Notes under the pieces: model-generated
The model's database searches: none
What the model was told of the DNA's origin: nothing
Seen by the model: the letters and a program-made list of their open reading frames with translations, nothing else
Source of the DNA: Segatella copri
GTDB taxonomy: Bacteria > Bacteroidota > Bacteroidia > Bacteroidales > Bacteroidaceae
Assembly: GCF_019249795.2 (NCBI RefSeq)
Contig: NZ_CP156891.1
Span: 124,001 to 188,000, forward strand
DNA: 64,000 nucleotides
Direction: 5' to 3'
Translations under genes and position numbers: made by a program
In this document: piece after piece, positions 42,385 to 49,944 of the stretch
How the letters are laid out: each line of letters starts with the position of its first letter
How positions within the stretch are numbered: position 1 is the first letter of the stretch

Positions 42385-44358
42385 CTAAAATGGGAGATCC
42401 TCGGGCGGAATATTCTCGCTGCCATCCATCTTCTGGTTGTTCTCTATCTCGTCAGGACGCATCTCTATCACCTTCCAGCCGTTGCCCGTCTTGCGGTGAA
42501 TCTTCTTGAACCCCAGCGCCTCCATGAACATCGATATATCCTTGTTCGACATCGACTGGCGGAAGGCGGGGTTCGTACAGATGCGCTCCATCACATCACT
42601 CGCCGTAACAAACTTGCAGAACTCGGACGGTGTATCGGCATCAGGAACACGGTAGAACTTGTTGATGCGCTCGGCTATGTAGTTGTTTACACGGAAATAA
42701 AGATTGTGGCGCTGAATCTCCTCGTTCTCCTCCTTCGTAAACCAGTAAACCCAGTCGCAAGGCTCACCCCTCCGGCGCTTCTCTATCACCTCCTGAGCCA
42801 GTGCCACAGCCTGGGAGTAGATGCCCTCGTAATTGAAGGGAAAGTCGATGGGACTCTTGATCTTCTCGATGCGCCAGATGAGGAAACGGCGGTTCTCGTC
42901 ATCATCGATGATATGAACCTCATTGCTCGTGGCGCAGAACCCCGCATTGTTCTGCAAGATGCAGTCCCACTCGGCATAAGGGATTCGCATGCTGATGTTG
43001 CGCTTCGTGATGTTGCTCTTAAAGGAATCCAGGTTCTTGCCGCGCAGACAGCTGAACTCATCGAGACACACTATCGCCTTGCTGGCACACATCTGCAGGA
43101 AATCCTTGTTCTTGTAGTCGCCCGTAGAATCGTTGGCGAAATACTTGCGCAGATGGGGCGGCAGAAGATGGTCGAAAAACGTGGTCTTGAAGATGCCGCC
43201 CTTGCCTACGAAAACCATGATAGACTGGTTGGTGACATCGGGCTGAACCCAGCAAACCACCATGTTGACCAGCCATTTCTTGAAGGCATAGACAAAATCC
43301 TCCTCCGTATGGCGGTAACCGCCTGTCTGCATCACGGTTACCCGATGGGCCAATTCAGCGATATAGTCAGTCTTTCCGTCCCATTTCGGCAGACTCTTCA
43401 GATATTCCTCCATGGGGTTGAATTCGGGACTGAAGTTACTTCTTATCACCGTATCCAGCTTTTTCTGAGTGGTACAGATGTTCTCCAGTTCCATCTTCAC
43501 GAACAGGGAATTGCTCACCCGGGTATCCACTTCGGTCCAGTCGAGATAGAGTTTCTCTCCGGTGTTGATGGCGCGCACTTCATACTGGTTGCTCAGCGTG
43601 TTGTGGTGCATTTCATATCGGGCTCCCAGCCATCCCAGCAGTGCTCTCATGCTGGTATAGCGTTTCTGCTCATCATCTCCCTGCTGTCTTATCTTCCAGG
43701 TTCCCAGCCGCTCGGTATGCTTGTAAATCTCCCGTGCCACCCGCTCGGTATCGGCATATTCGCCGCCAAACTTATCTGCCATATGTTTCACAGCCTCCTC
43801 CTTTTCGGCTCCGAAACAGAGGCAGAATGTGGCGTATCTTACTACGTAGCTGTTGTGATGATGCTCCTCAAACCGCTCTTCCCAGCTCTCCGCCAGTTTG
43901 TCTACATATTGCAGAATCTCTTCGGTGGTGAGCGTCTTGGGTGGCGCCTCGTCTTCCTGTTTGCGAGGATTTTTCTTTTTGGGTTTTTCAGCCTCCGTCT
44001 GCCTTTTCCTGTTCTGTTCCTCCTGTTGCTTTGTAGCTTTTTCGAAGTTCTCCACCTCCTCCCAGGTGATGGCGAGAACTTCGGCATTCCAGTTGAAGTA
44101 AGCCTCGGGGTCGTAAGCCAGTCCGCAGCTTCTCACCATGTCCTGGCATTGCTTGTCGCTGCTGATACCCAACAGTTTGTCGTACAGTTCCATGGCTTTC
44201 CTGATGGCGAGCAGGTGGAGTTCGGTGGCAGTGAGATTGCATCCTTCAGGACGCATATATCTGAGCAGGATGCGGAATCCCTTGCCCGAGACGGTGATAT
44301 AGAAGATCATGGTGAAGAGGATGTTCCGGGCGGTCTGCCTGAGTGCCGTCTGTGGCAT
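42385..44358 (-). CDS. VirE/VapE-type primase-helicase with damaged BT4734-like N terminus
   Basis: 657 residues are open in one frame. Residues 15-80 match the end of a BT4734-like primase domain (FYITVSGKGFRILLRYMRP, then MVRSCGLAYDPEAYFNWN). A charged linker (about 105-145) leads to the VirE helicase-like region with a P-loop variant MVFVGKGGIFKTTFF and Walker B AIVCLDEFSCL, then FCATSNEVHIIDDDENRRFLIW. The real gene probably began at 44461: the first 33 codons are in another frame, and TAA lies directly before the ATG used here. It may act in DNA replication of mobile elements; its function in this module is not known. Confidence 0.75.
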   Translation of the reverse strand: MPQTALRQTARNILFTMIFYITVSGKGFRILLRYMRPEGCNLTATELHLLAIRKAMELYDKLLGISSDKQCQDMVRSCGLAYDPEAYFNWNAEVLAITWEEVENFEKATKQQEEQNRKRQTEAEKPKKKNPRKQEDEAPPKTLTTEEILQYVDKLAESWEERFEEHHHNSYVVRYATFCLCFGAEKEEAVKHMADKFGGEYADTERVAREIYKHTERLGTWKIRQQGDDEQKRYTSMRALLGWLGARYEMHHNTLSNQYEVRAINTGEKLYLDWTEVDTRVSNSLFVKMELENICTTQKKLDTVIRSNFSPEFNPMEEYLKSLPKWDGKTDYIAELAHRVTVMQTGGYRHTEEDFVYAFKKWLVNMVVCWVQPDVTNQSIMVFVGKGGIFKTTFFDHLLPPHLRKYFANDSTGDYKNKDFLQMCASKAIVCLDEFSCLRGKNLDSFKSNITKRNISMRIPYAEWDCILQNNAGFCATSNEVHIIDDDENRRFLIWRIEKIKSPIDFPFNYEGIYSQAVALAQEVIEKRRRGEPCDWVYWFTKEENEEIQRHNLYFRVNNYIAERINKFYRVPDADTPSEFCKFVTASDVMERICTNPAFRQSMSNKDISMFMEALGFKKIHRKTGNGWKVIEMRPDEIENNQKMDGSENIPPEDLPF

Positions 44359-44461
44359 TTACACCACATACGTTGGCGATAGCCATTTTTACGCTGGCTT
44401 CTTCTTCCATTTCTGCTGAAAATTTCAGCACTTCTTGTTTTGTTATGTTATTATTTTCCAT
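44340..44461 (-). pseudogene. Out-of-frame 5' end of the VirE-type gene
   Basis: An ATG at 44461 opens MENNNITKQEVLKFSAEMEE and continues to MAIANVCGVNA. From there a shift of one base would join the frame of the 657-residue ORF (TALRQTARNILFTMIFYITV). Without the shift the frame ends at 44246. Either one base is inserted in this copy, or there is programmed frameshifting. A sequencing error cannot be excluded. Confidence 0.55.
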
Positions 44462-45221
44462 GCTGCGAAGTTACACAAAAAGCTGCACATTGGCAGTGAG
44501 GGCTATAGCCCTCACTTTTTACAAAGAATAACCTAGGTTAAAGTTTTTAACGCAGCATTTTTGCGCCCATTTTTGTAGGGGTATTTCGAAGAAGAAGTAG
44601 TGAAGAAGTGAAACATCGGAAAAGTGACGAGGTGAAGGGTGAAGGGTATATTTTAAATCTTATATTATATTCTTTTTTTTAGGATTTTTGGAAAAGCCGG
44701 AAAGCCAGAAAAATGAAAAAACGGATTTTTTCCCTTGCCGCGCGTATATATAAAAAAGAGTTTTCAAACCTTCACCCTTCACCTTTTTATTTAACGTTTT
44801 ATGTGTCAAATAGTTACGGGTGAAGGGTGGTGAAGGGTGTTTTTCGCTTTTTATAAACATATTTTAAGGATTCAACCCGTTTTTACATATTTTAAGCGTT
44901 TATTTTCGGTTCTGAAATGGGTGCCTTTTTTTAGGGTCCCTTTTTTTCTCTTTTTTTACCGCTGAAATCTTTGAAAATGCGAGTGAGGTATGGAATCCCG
45001 TCTTATATTGTGTTAAACGATTATCAGATAAAAGAAGTTAACGATACCGAAAAAGGACTGATTTTTAAACAAATATTAACGCAGAAAACTTGAAGTTTCG
45101 CATATTAGATTCAGGTTTCGCAGGTTCAGGAGTTAAGGAGTTAAAGAGTTAAATGAGTTAAAGAAGTTAAATGAGTTATCGCTCTCTATAGTCGCTGAGG
45201 AGTTAAGACTTTACCCCATAC
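44462..45221. other. Repeat-rich intergenic region upstream of the VirE-type gene
   Basis: No supported gene. It contains a perfect 22-base palindrome, AGTGAGGGCTATAGCCCTCACT (44495-44516, here given as a 20-base core: GTGAGGGCTATAGCCCTCAC). GGTGAAGGGTGAAGGGT (44631-44647) faces ACCTTCACCCTTCACC (44768-44783) as an inverted repeat, with a further GGGTGAAGGGTGGTGAAGGG copy at 44818-44837. A run of GAGTTAAA-type words follows at 45128-45180. Apparent ORFs here are repeat-derived. Confidence 0.7.
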
Positions 45222-45278
45222 GCCCTGAAAGGGCAGAAGCTCCTAGCCCTGGGCTAGGAGCTTTTGGGCCTTCAGCCC
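45222..45278. repeat. REP-like multi-hairpin element
   Basis: Three adjacent stems: GCCCT-GAA-AGGGC (45222-45234), AAGCTCCTAGCCC/GGGCTAGGAGCTT (45237-45263) and GGGC-CTTCA-GCCC (45266-45278). Sequences of this kind (CCCTGAAAGGGC next to CTAGCCC) recur between genes in Bacteroides and Prevotella and resemble REP elements. Confidence 0.7.
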
Positions 45279-45431
45279 GTACTTAAGCCACATGCGAAGT
45301 TCAGTCCTTTAACTTCCTGATATGTGAAAGTTCAGTTATTAGCCAATAATGATGTTAATTTCATTCAAATATTTGGCGTTATCAAGATTTTGCAGTATAT
45401 TTGCATCCAAAAGAATTTAAATGTGAATCAA

Positions 45432-46004
45432 ATGGTTAAGCATTTATATATAATAGCAGGTTGTAATGGAGCAGGCAAAACGACTGCTTCTAAGACGATT
45501 CTTCCCTAGTCTTTGCTCGTTAAGGAATTTGTTAATGCTGATGAAATTGCAAAAGGTCTCTCGCCTTTCAATCCTGAAGGAGTAGTGATAGAAGCAGGGC
45601 GTTTGATGCTTAGGAGAATAGAAGATTTGCTGGAAATGGGTGAATCGTTCTCCATAGAAACTACTTTAGCAACCAGATCTTATATTAACCTGGTGCGCAG
45701 AGCACAAGAAAAAGGGTATGTTGTGCATCTCTTGTTCTTTTGGCTGGATAGTATAGAGCTTGCAAAAAGACGTGTAGCTGATAGAGTAGCTAGTCGCGGG
45801 CATAACATTCCTTTGCCTGTAATTGAACGTAGGTATAAGGCTGGCCTTAAGAATCTTTTTGAGATATTTATGAAAGAAGTGGATATCTGGATTCTATTTG
45901 ATAACAGTTTAAATAAAGGAGAACGTGTTGCTTTCGGAGGTAGACTGCTTCCAACAAAGATTAAGGATATTGTTAAATTTAAAAGAATTAAGGATTATGA
46001 GTGA
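45432..46004 (+). pseudogene. Zeta-toxin-like P-loop kinase interrupted by an in-frame TAG
   Basis: From ATG at 45432 the frame reads MVKHLYIIAGCNGAGKTTAS with a Walker A motif, then meets TAG at 45507-45509. It continues in the same frame as LLVKEFVNADEIAKGLSPFN, SFSIETTLATRSYINLV and HLLFFWLDSIELAKRRVADRV, ending at TGA 46002-46004. The total of about 190 residues matches zeta/PezT-like proteins of Bacteroidota, which phosphorylate UDP-sugars or related substrates. A single base change would restore the frame. The 5' fragment alone is useless; a 163-residue part without the P-loop could start at 45513-45516. Confidence 0.8.
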
Positions 46005-46161
46005 AAGTGAGATTGAGGGCTTTATCAACAAAGTTGAATCAGGCTTAGTTGAAGCTCAGCATGATATGTTGGTAGAAAAGGCTTTATACAATCGTCCTGT
46101 TGTCATTAGTGACGGAAATGGCGGGGTAGTAGAAGTTTCTGCCAAGCAATTATTAAATTAG
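45997..46161 (+). CDS. Small partner of the zeta-like gene (54 aa), antitoxin candidate
   Basis: 54 residues: MSESEIEGFINKVESGLVEA, then AQHDMLVEKALYNRPVVISD and GNGGVVEVSAKQLLN. Its ATG overlaps the end of the zeta-like gene by eight bases, so translation is probably coupled. Small acidic partners of this shape adjoin zeta-like genes in other Bacteroidota, usually as presumed antitoxins. No family name is assigned. Its frame is intact although the kinase gene is broken. Confidence 0.65.
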   Translation: MSESEIEGFINKVESGLVEAQHDMLVEKALYNRPVVISDGNGGVVEVSAKQLLN

Positions 46162-46656
46162 AAAAGTTTTTATCATTCTTTTAACTAGAGTCGCCCTTCC
46201 CCCTTTGCTTTACCCTTCGGTCAGCGATTTTCAATTCCGCTACGTACCGGTGGCCGTTGGTTCAGGGCGTGCTGCTTGGTTTTGCCTGCGTTCTGCTTCT
46301 TCTCTTTCCTTCGGCAGAGGATATAAAGCTGCAGAAAGCGGAGATGTAGATTACGAATATCACCATATAATCAAGGGTCTATACGCCACCTTTTATTCGT
46401 GGCATATAGACCCTTGTCGTTTCCCGATTCCTAAGACATAGCCAAATTTTTGAGCAACTTTTTGTGTTAATAAATACAAAAGAGGTATTTTGGAACATAC
46501 AGGCACTAAAATATCGGTAGCAGAAATGGTCAAAAATGATTTTTCTGTTACAAATCAACACGGAACTCGTTCTTTTAATAGCGTGTGGCTAGATTCCTAA
46601 TTAGTTATCCGTGTTTGTGTCTTTACAAGACTCTAAATGGCAGTAGCACAGACTGC
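46162..46656. other. Intergenic region with one long hairpin
   Basis: About 495 bases between the 54-residue ORF and the IS110 element. A strong hairpin lies at 46372-46416 (CAAGGGTCTATACGCCAC with GTGGCATATAGACCCTTG, one C-A mismatch). A short degraded frame near 46440-46600 (ILEHTGTKISVAEMVKNDFS) matches nothing I recognise. No intact gene is supported. Confidence 0.6.
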
Positions 46657-46677
46657 TATAGTTCACTTGTTTCGGAC

Positions 46678-47703
46678 TTATGATATTGCAAGTTTTTCAT
46701 TGCTGCTCTTTGAATCCAACGGTTCCCATTTTCTGTTCTGCTTACCTATAGCGAACATTCTGAGAACAAGTTTGAACTTAACGGCATTCAATGCCTTGCG
46801 TTTTGTGTCTGAATCTTGCTTACCTCCTAATTTACGGTTATAAAATGATTGTAACTCTGCATCATATTGTACAACAACTGTGGCCGCCATGGATAGATCT
46901 GCTTTCGCCTGACCATCACAGCGTGCTGAAGGTCGGGGACGCCATTTCACACTGGTGCCTGAAGTGCGGAAGTGCGGTGCCACGCCGACATAACTGGCAT
47001 ATTGCCTTGCTGTTTCAAAAGCGGTAAAGTTTCGGGTAATGACAATGACATTTATGGCATTGACGAAGCCTATTCCCGGTATTGTCAGAAGATTCTTGTA
47101 AGTAGACAAGAGGCTATCGTCTGTAGCCAGCAACTTCTGTTCTTCCAACTCGATGTTCTCAATGTCACGGCTGAATTTTTTGATGTAGCCATCATATAAC
47201 TGGGCATCTTCCTTTGTGATGCATAGCTGTCTTCTGTTCATGAAGCATGTACGCTGTTCCACCAGGAACTTACGCTCATTCATCAGTGCCTTGAGTCTCT
47301 GCATGGTCTTGTCAGGCATATTATAAGGCTTGACACATTCAGTACCATTATAGCGATAGAGAAAGTCTGCAATCTTGGCAGAGTCAATCTTGTCGCTCTT
47401 GTCCTTGGGCCCCATGGGATAATGCTTTACCACATGGGTGGAGAGCATGCAGAACTGATAGTTCCTGGTATTAAGAAACTTCTCCAGCTCCATGGAATAG
47501 CTGCCGGTGAACTCCATTCCGAAGAGACTGTTCGAGAGAACCACATGATTCTTCTTGAGCCATGTGCACATTTCGCCAAATCCCTTGCGGGAATTGTTGA
47601 ATACATCGTGAGAAAAGTCCTTAATTGGGGTTTCTTCACAGAAAATTGATACGTCAATGACATTTTTTGAGATGTCGATGCCGATAAATGATTTATTTTT
47701 CAT
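46678..47703 (-). CDS. IS110-family transposase (DEDD recombinase), copy A
   Basis: 341 residues from MKNKSFIGIDISKN; an upstream in-frame start is rejected. The RuvC-like DEDD domain shows IGIDISKNVIDVSIF (Asp), GMEFTGSYSMELE (Glu) and KDKSDKIDSAKIADFL (Asp pair). After a coiled-coil stretch comes the Tnp_20 domain with LTIPGIGFVNAINVIVITRN and YVGVAPHFRTSGTSVKWR, where the Ser near the end of this motif is the expected nucleophile, then KADLSMAATVVVQYD. The enzyme recombines DNA guided by a bridge RNA from the same element. It appears full length. Confidence 0.95.
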   Translation of the reverse strand: MKNKSFIGIDISKNVIDVSIFCEETPIKDFSHDVFNNSRKGFGEMCTWLKKNHVVLSNSLFGMEFTGSYSMELEKFLNTRNYQFCMLSTHVVKHYPMGPKDKSDKIDSAKIADFLYRYNGTECVKPYNMPDKTMQRLKALMNERKFLVEQRTCFMNRRQLCITKEDAQLYDGYIKKFSRDIENIELEEQKLLATDDSLLSTYKNLLTIPGIGFVNAINVIVITRNFTAFETARQYASYVGVAPHFRTSGTSVKWRPRPSARCDGQAKADLSMAATVVVQYDAELQSFYNRKLGGKQDSDTKRKALNAVKFKLVLRMFAIGKQNRKWEPLDSKSSNEKLAIS

Positions 47704-47744
47704 ACCTTTGTACCGCATTTTGTAGGAAGGAGCTCTCTATGTCA

Positions 47745-47900
47745 GGGTAAGCCACATCTTTTAAAAGCTTCCACGGCTAATTCCCTAAACGGCACTTGAC
47801 CTGGCATTTCAGGCTGGGGAGACTAGATCAGGGAAAGGTCTTTGTCTAAGACAAAATAGTTCACTACCCCCGTCCGGAGTTCCTTCCATTTCAGATGCTC
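47745..47900 (-). ncRNA. Candidate bridge RNA of IS110 copy A
   Basis: On the minus strand a TACCTTTG box (47904-47911) lies just before a run of stems: CCGGAG/CTCCGG (47874-47903), TTTGTC/GACAAA (47841-47855), TTCCCT/AGGGAA (47781-47835) with inner CCTG/CAGG, and AGCC/GGCT with CTTTTAAAAG inside (47750-47778). The unpaired stretch at 47857-47866 reads AGTGAACTA(T) on the minus strand and matches the core at both element ends. Place (5' of the transposase), length of about 155-180 bases and looped guide all fit IS110 bridge RNAs. Confidence 0.6.
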
Positions 47901-47903
47901 CGG

Positions 47904-47911
47904 CAAAGGTA
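47904..47911 (-). promoter_or_regulatory. Promoter box of the candidate bridge RNA A
   Basis: TACCTTTG followed by CCGGAG. The box lies within the outer inverted repeat TTCACTACC/GGTAGTGAA (47860-47868 and 47908-47916). A TTTTG upstream is only 16 bases away, shorter than usual. Confidence 0.5.
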
Positions 47912-47990
47912 GTGAAAAAAACGCAGACAAAAGACTTAGTCGGGAAATAGTTATGCTCTAAGAAGTGCGATAGTTCACTTTTGCTGCATT

Positions 47991-49016
47991 TTAGTTCTTA
48001 TATGCATCTGTCTCCACATATGGTGTTCCACGCTTTATCACGGCAAACATACGAAGGACCAGCTTGAACTTGACGGCATTGAGCACGATGCCACCGCATT
48101 TTTCCTTTCTCTTGCGTATCCAATAGTCTCTTATTGAAGGATTGTTCCTTATGGCGGAAAGGACAGCTATGGATAAGTCTGCCTTGGCTTCAGAAAAGCC
48201 TTTCTTGGAAACCCCCGTTTTCTTTCTTACTGAGGTACCAGATTCCTTTTTAAAAGGGGCTATTCCTATGTAACAGGCATATTTGCGAGGATTGCTGATT
48301 GCAGTGAAATTTTCCGTCAATACAATGGTTTCCAACGCTATGATGCGACCAATGCCAGGAATGGAGGTCAGCAGATTGTAATTCTTTCTGATGCTTGTAT
48401 CTTCATTCATGTAGCTGTCAATCTCTTTGTCTATTGCTTTCTGGTTTTCCTGCATGTTCTTCAGCAGGAGTTTCTTGCGTTCAACGGATAAGTCTGTATC
48501 GTATGCGCTGATATCATGAAGCTGCTGCTTATAGAGAGTTGACTGCTTGGTGTTCTGCTTACGCTCTGCCAGCAATCTCTTCAACTTGAAATAGACAGGT
48601 GAAGGAAGTTTGGAGGGATTGCGAAGAATCTTCTTGTGGTTCTGCTCACAATAGATTGCTATTCTGAAAGCATCCAGTTCATCAGTCTTGATACGGTCTA
48701 GAGAGCGCTGGTCATCATCCAAGTCTGGCTCGAAGCGATGCATTTTGCGAGGTTCCACCATACCATAGATATATTCTTTGGATTCCAGCCATAATCTGAA
48801 GTTTTGGTTATAGAGTCCAGTATATTCCATACAGAACAAAAAGGTATCGAAGTCTTTTCCTACCTTTGCGACCCAGGAGCCAATCTTTTTGAACCCAGCA
48901 TCATCATTGCTCACCTTAATATGAGCATTCTTCCAGTCGATGGTTTCACCATCATAATAAGCAAGGTCGAGAGTCTTCTTGGAGACATCTACGCCAAAGT
49001 AAAGTTCCTTATCCAT
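47991..49016 (-). CDS. IS110-family transposase, copy B
   Basis: 341 residues starting MDKELYFGVDVSKKTLDLAY. DEDD motifs are GVDVSKKTLDLAYYD, CMEYTGLYNQNF and RIKTDELDAFRIAIY. The C-terminal Tnp_20 part has LTSIPGIGRIIALETIVLTEN and CYIGIAPFKKESGTSVRKKTG, with the expected nucleophilic Ser. The last part, LNAVKFKLVLRMFAV, is nearly the same as in copy A, but overall the two proteins are clearly different, so this is a second IS type rather than a duplication. It appears full length. Confidence 0.95.
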   Translation of the reverse strand: MDKELYFGVDVSKKTLDLAYYDGETIDWKNAHIKVSNDDAGFKKIGSWVAKVGKDFDTFLFCMEYTGLYNQNFRLWLESKEYIYGMVEPRKMHRFEPDLDDDQRSLDRIKTDELDAFRIAIYCEQNHKKILRNPSKLPSPVYFKLKRLLAERKQNTKQSTLYKQQLHDISAYDTDLSVERKKLLLKNMQENQKAIDKEIDSYMNEDTSIRKNYNLLTSIPGIGRIIALETIVLTENFTAISNPRKYACYIGIAPFKKESGTSVRKKTGVSKKGFSEAKADLSIAVLSAIRNNPSIRDYWIRKRKEKCGGIVLNAVKFKLVLRMFAVIKRGTPYVETDAYKN

Positions 49017-49040
49017 ATTATTGACATTTTAGCATTAAAT

Positions 49041-49154
49041 GGAAACAAGAAAACATTTGGCTTGGCGAAGGACTGAATCAAAAAATAGTGATATTCTAGA
49101 GTGACATACAGTTCACCTTAACACCCGTTAACCAATTCGTTTAAACTTGTTTCC
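49041..49154 (-). ncRNA. Candidate bridge RNA of IS110 copy B
   Basis: A perfect 9-base inverted repeat, GGAAACAAG (49041-49049) and CTTGTTTCC (49146-49154), encloses 96 bases just upstream of the transposase start. A TACCTTTG box on the minus strand (49160-49167) would start transcription right at the first stem base. The enclosed segment has AGGTGAACTGT (49108-49118, minus strand), which shares GTGAACT with the IS junction core at 47969-47980. Position and size (about 115 bases) suit a short bridge RNA. Confidence 0.5.
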
Positions 49155-49159
49155 AGGTG

Positions 49160-49167
49160 CAAAGGTA
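49160..49167 (-). promoter_or_regulatory. Promoter box of the candidate bridge RNA B
   Basis: TACCTTTG followed by CACC on the minus strand, a full -7 consensus. No upstream TTG is obvious. Confidence 0.55.
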
Positions 49168-49200
49168 AAAGTGAAGTGCGGGGAATTATACTGAAGAAAA

Positions 49201-49236
49201 TCCCCCATCCCGCTTGAGGAAGCAGGATGGGGGATA
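49201..49236. terminator. Terminator after dedA
   Basis: ATCCCCCATCC-CGCTT pairs with AAGCAGGATGGGGGAT, just beyond the DedA stop codon. It separates core genes from the IS110 pair. Confidence 0.8.
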
Positions 49237-49241
49237 GTTTC

Positions 49242-49883
49242 TTATTTCTTCTTGAGCCCCTTGTATGCAAGGAAAGCTACAATAACAATGGCAAGAGCCA
49301 AGATGATGTAACCGAGCTCATGACTATACTTTAATGCCTGCTGATATACATCTTGAGTTGTTTTATAGTCTGTATATTGGTATATCCCCCAACCGATGAT
49401 TGCTAAAACAGTATTCCAGATGCCAGCACCGATTGTGGTATAGAGCAAGAATTTGCCTACATGCATACCTGCCAAACCGGCTGGAATACTGATTAATTGG
49501 CGAACAGCTGGTACCAGGCGCCCAAAAATAGTGGATGCGGCTCCATGCTTGCGGAAATACTCTTCTGCAACTTCTACCTTTTGGCGGTCTATCAGGCACA
49601 TATGTCCGATGCGGCTGTCTGCAAAACGGTAGATGATAGGGCGGCCTACCCATTTAGCTAAATAATAGTTGATAAGTGCACCGATATTGGCACCAATGGT
49701 GGCAAACACGATGACTAGGATAAACGACATTCCGCTATCAGGATCCATGGCTTTCCATGCTGCAGGTGGAACAACCACCTCTGATGGGAATGGGATGAAT
49801 GAACTCTCGATAGCCATGAAAAGGGTTACTACCCAGTAATTTAAATTGTCGAGTATCCAAAGAAAAAGCTCTGCTGTATTCAT
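49242..49883 (-). CDS. DedA-family membrane protein
   Basis: 213 residues with four to five helices and the DedA/VTT pattern: ESSFIPFPSEVVVPPAAWKA near 25-45, NIGALINYYLAKWVGRP near 85, and EEYFRKHGAASTIFGRLVPAVRQLISIPAGLAGM near 125-155 with the conserved FGR..P..R....PAG. Known members recycle undecaprenyl phosphate or other lipids across the inner membrane. It lies 61 bases after glnS on the same strand. Confidence 0.95.
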   Translation of the reverse strand: MNTAELFLWILDNLNYWVVTLFMAIESSFIPFPSEVVVPPAAWKAMDPDSGMSFILVIVFATIGANIGALINYYLAKWVGRPIIYRFADSRIGHMCLIDRQKVEVAEEYFRKHGAASTIFGRLVPAVRQLISIPAGLAGMHVGKFLLYTTIGAGIWNTVLAIIGWGIYQYTDYKTTQDVYQQALKYSHELGYIILALAIVIVAFLAYKGLKKK

Positions 49884-49944
49884 TTGTTATCTGAATCTAA
49901 ATAATATCTGTCTCAGTGTTGAAACTGAGACAGATATAGGTGAT

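Larger units (their letters stand above)
46657..47980 (-). mobile_element. IS110-family insertion sequence, copy A
   Basis: About 1.3 kb bounded by the shared core AAGTGAACTAT (minus strand) at 46658-46668 and 47970-47980. It holds one DEDD-type transposase and, upstream of it, a 260-base structured noncoding region. There are no terminal inverted repeats, as is normal for IS110. Exact ends are estimated from the repeated core. Confidence 0.7.
47969..49180 (-). mobile_element. IS110-family insertion sequence, copy B
   Basis: About 1.2 kb placed directly upstream of copy A in the same orientation. It holds a different transposase and a 5' noncoding region of about 150 bases. The right end probably coincides with the core at 47969-47980. 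The left end lies somewhere between 49120 and 49180 and is not fixed by an exact repeat. Confidence 0.6.

Noticed and set aside
42496..44382. A 628-codon open frame on the plus strand opposite the VirE-type primase
   Set aside because: It lies fully antisense to a clearly recognisable protein; its translation shows no domain and is rich in His and Leu runs typical of shadow frames.
44660..44860. A 66-codon minus-strand ORF
   Set aside because: It is built from the inverted GGTGAAGGG repeats and poly-A/T tracts, with no start signal.
45507..45509. TAG as a recoded sense codon (as in some phages of Prevotella)
   Set aside because: Other genes here end in TAG without extension (for example the HU-like gene), and a single disrupted gene is better explained by mutation.
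32076..49180. An intact prophage or integrative conjugative element
   Set aside because: No capsid, tail, terminase, relaxase, mob or tra genes are seen; the integrase is truncated and the gene types are mixed.
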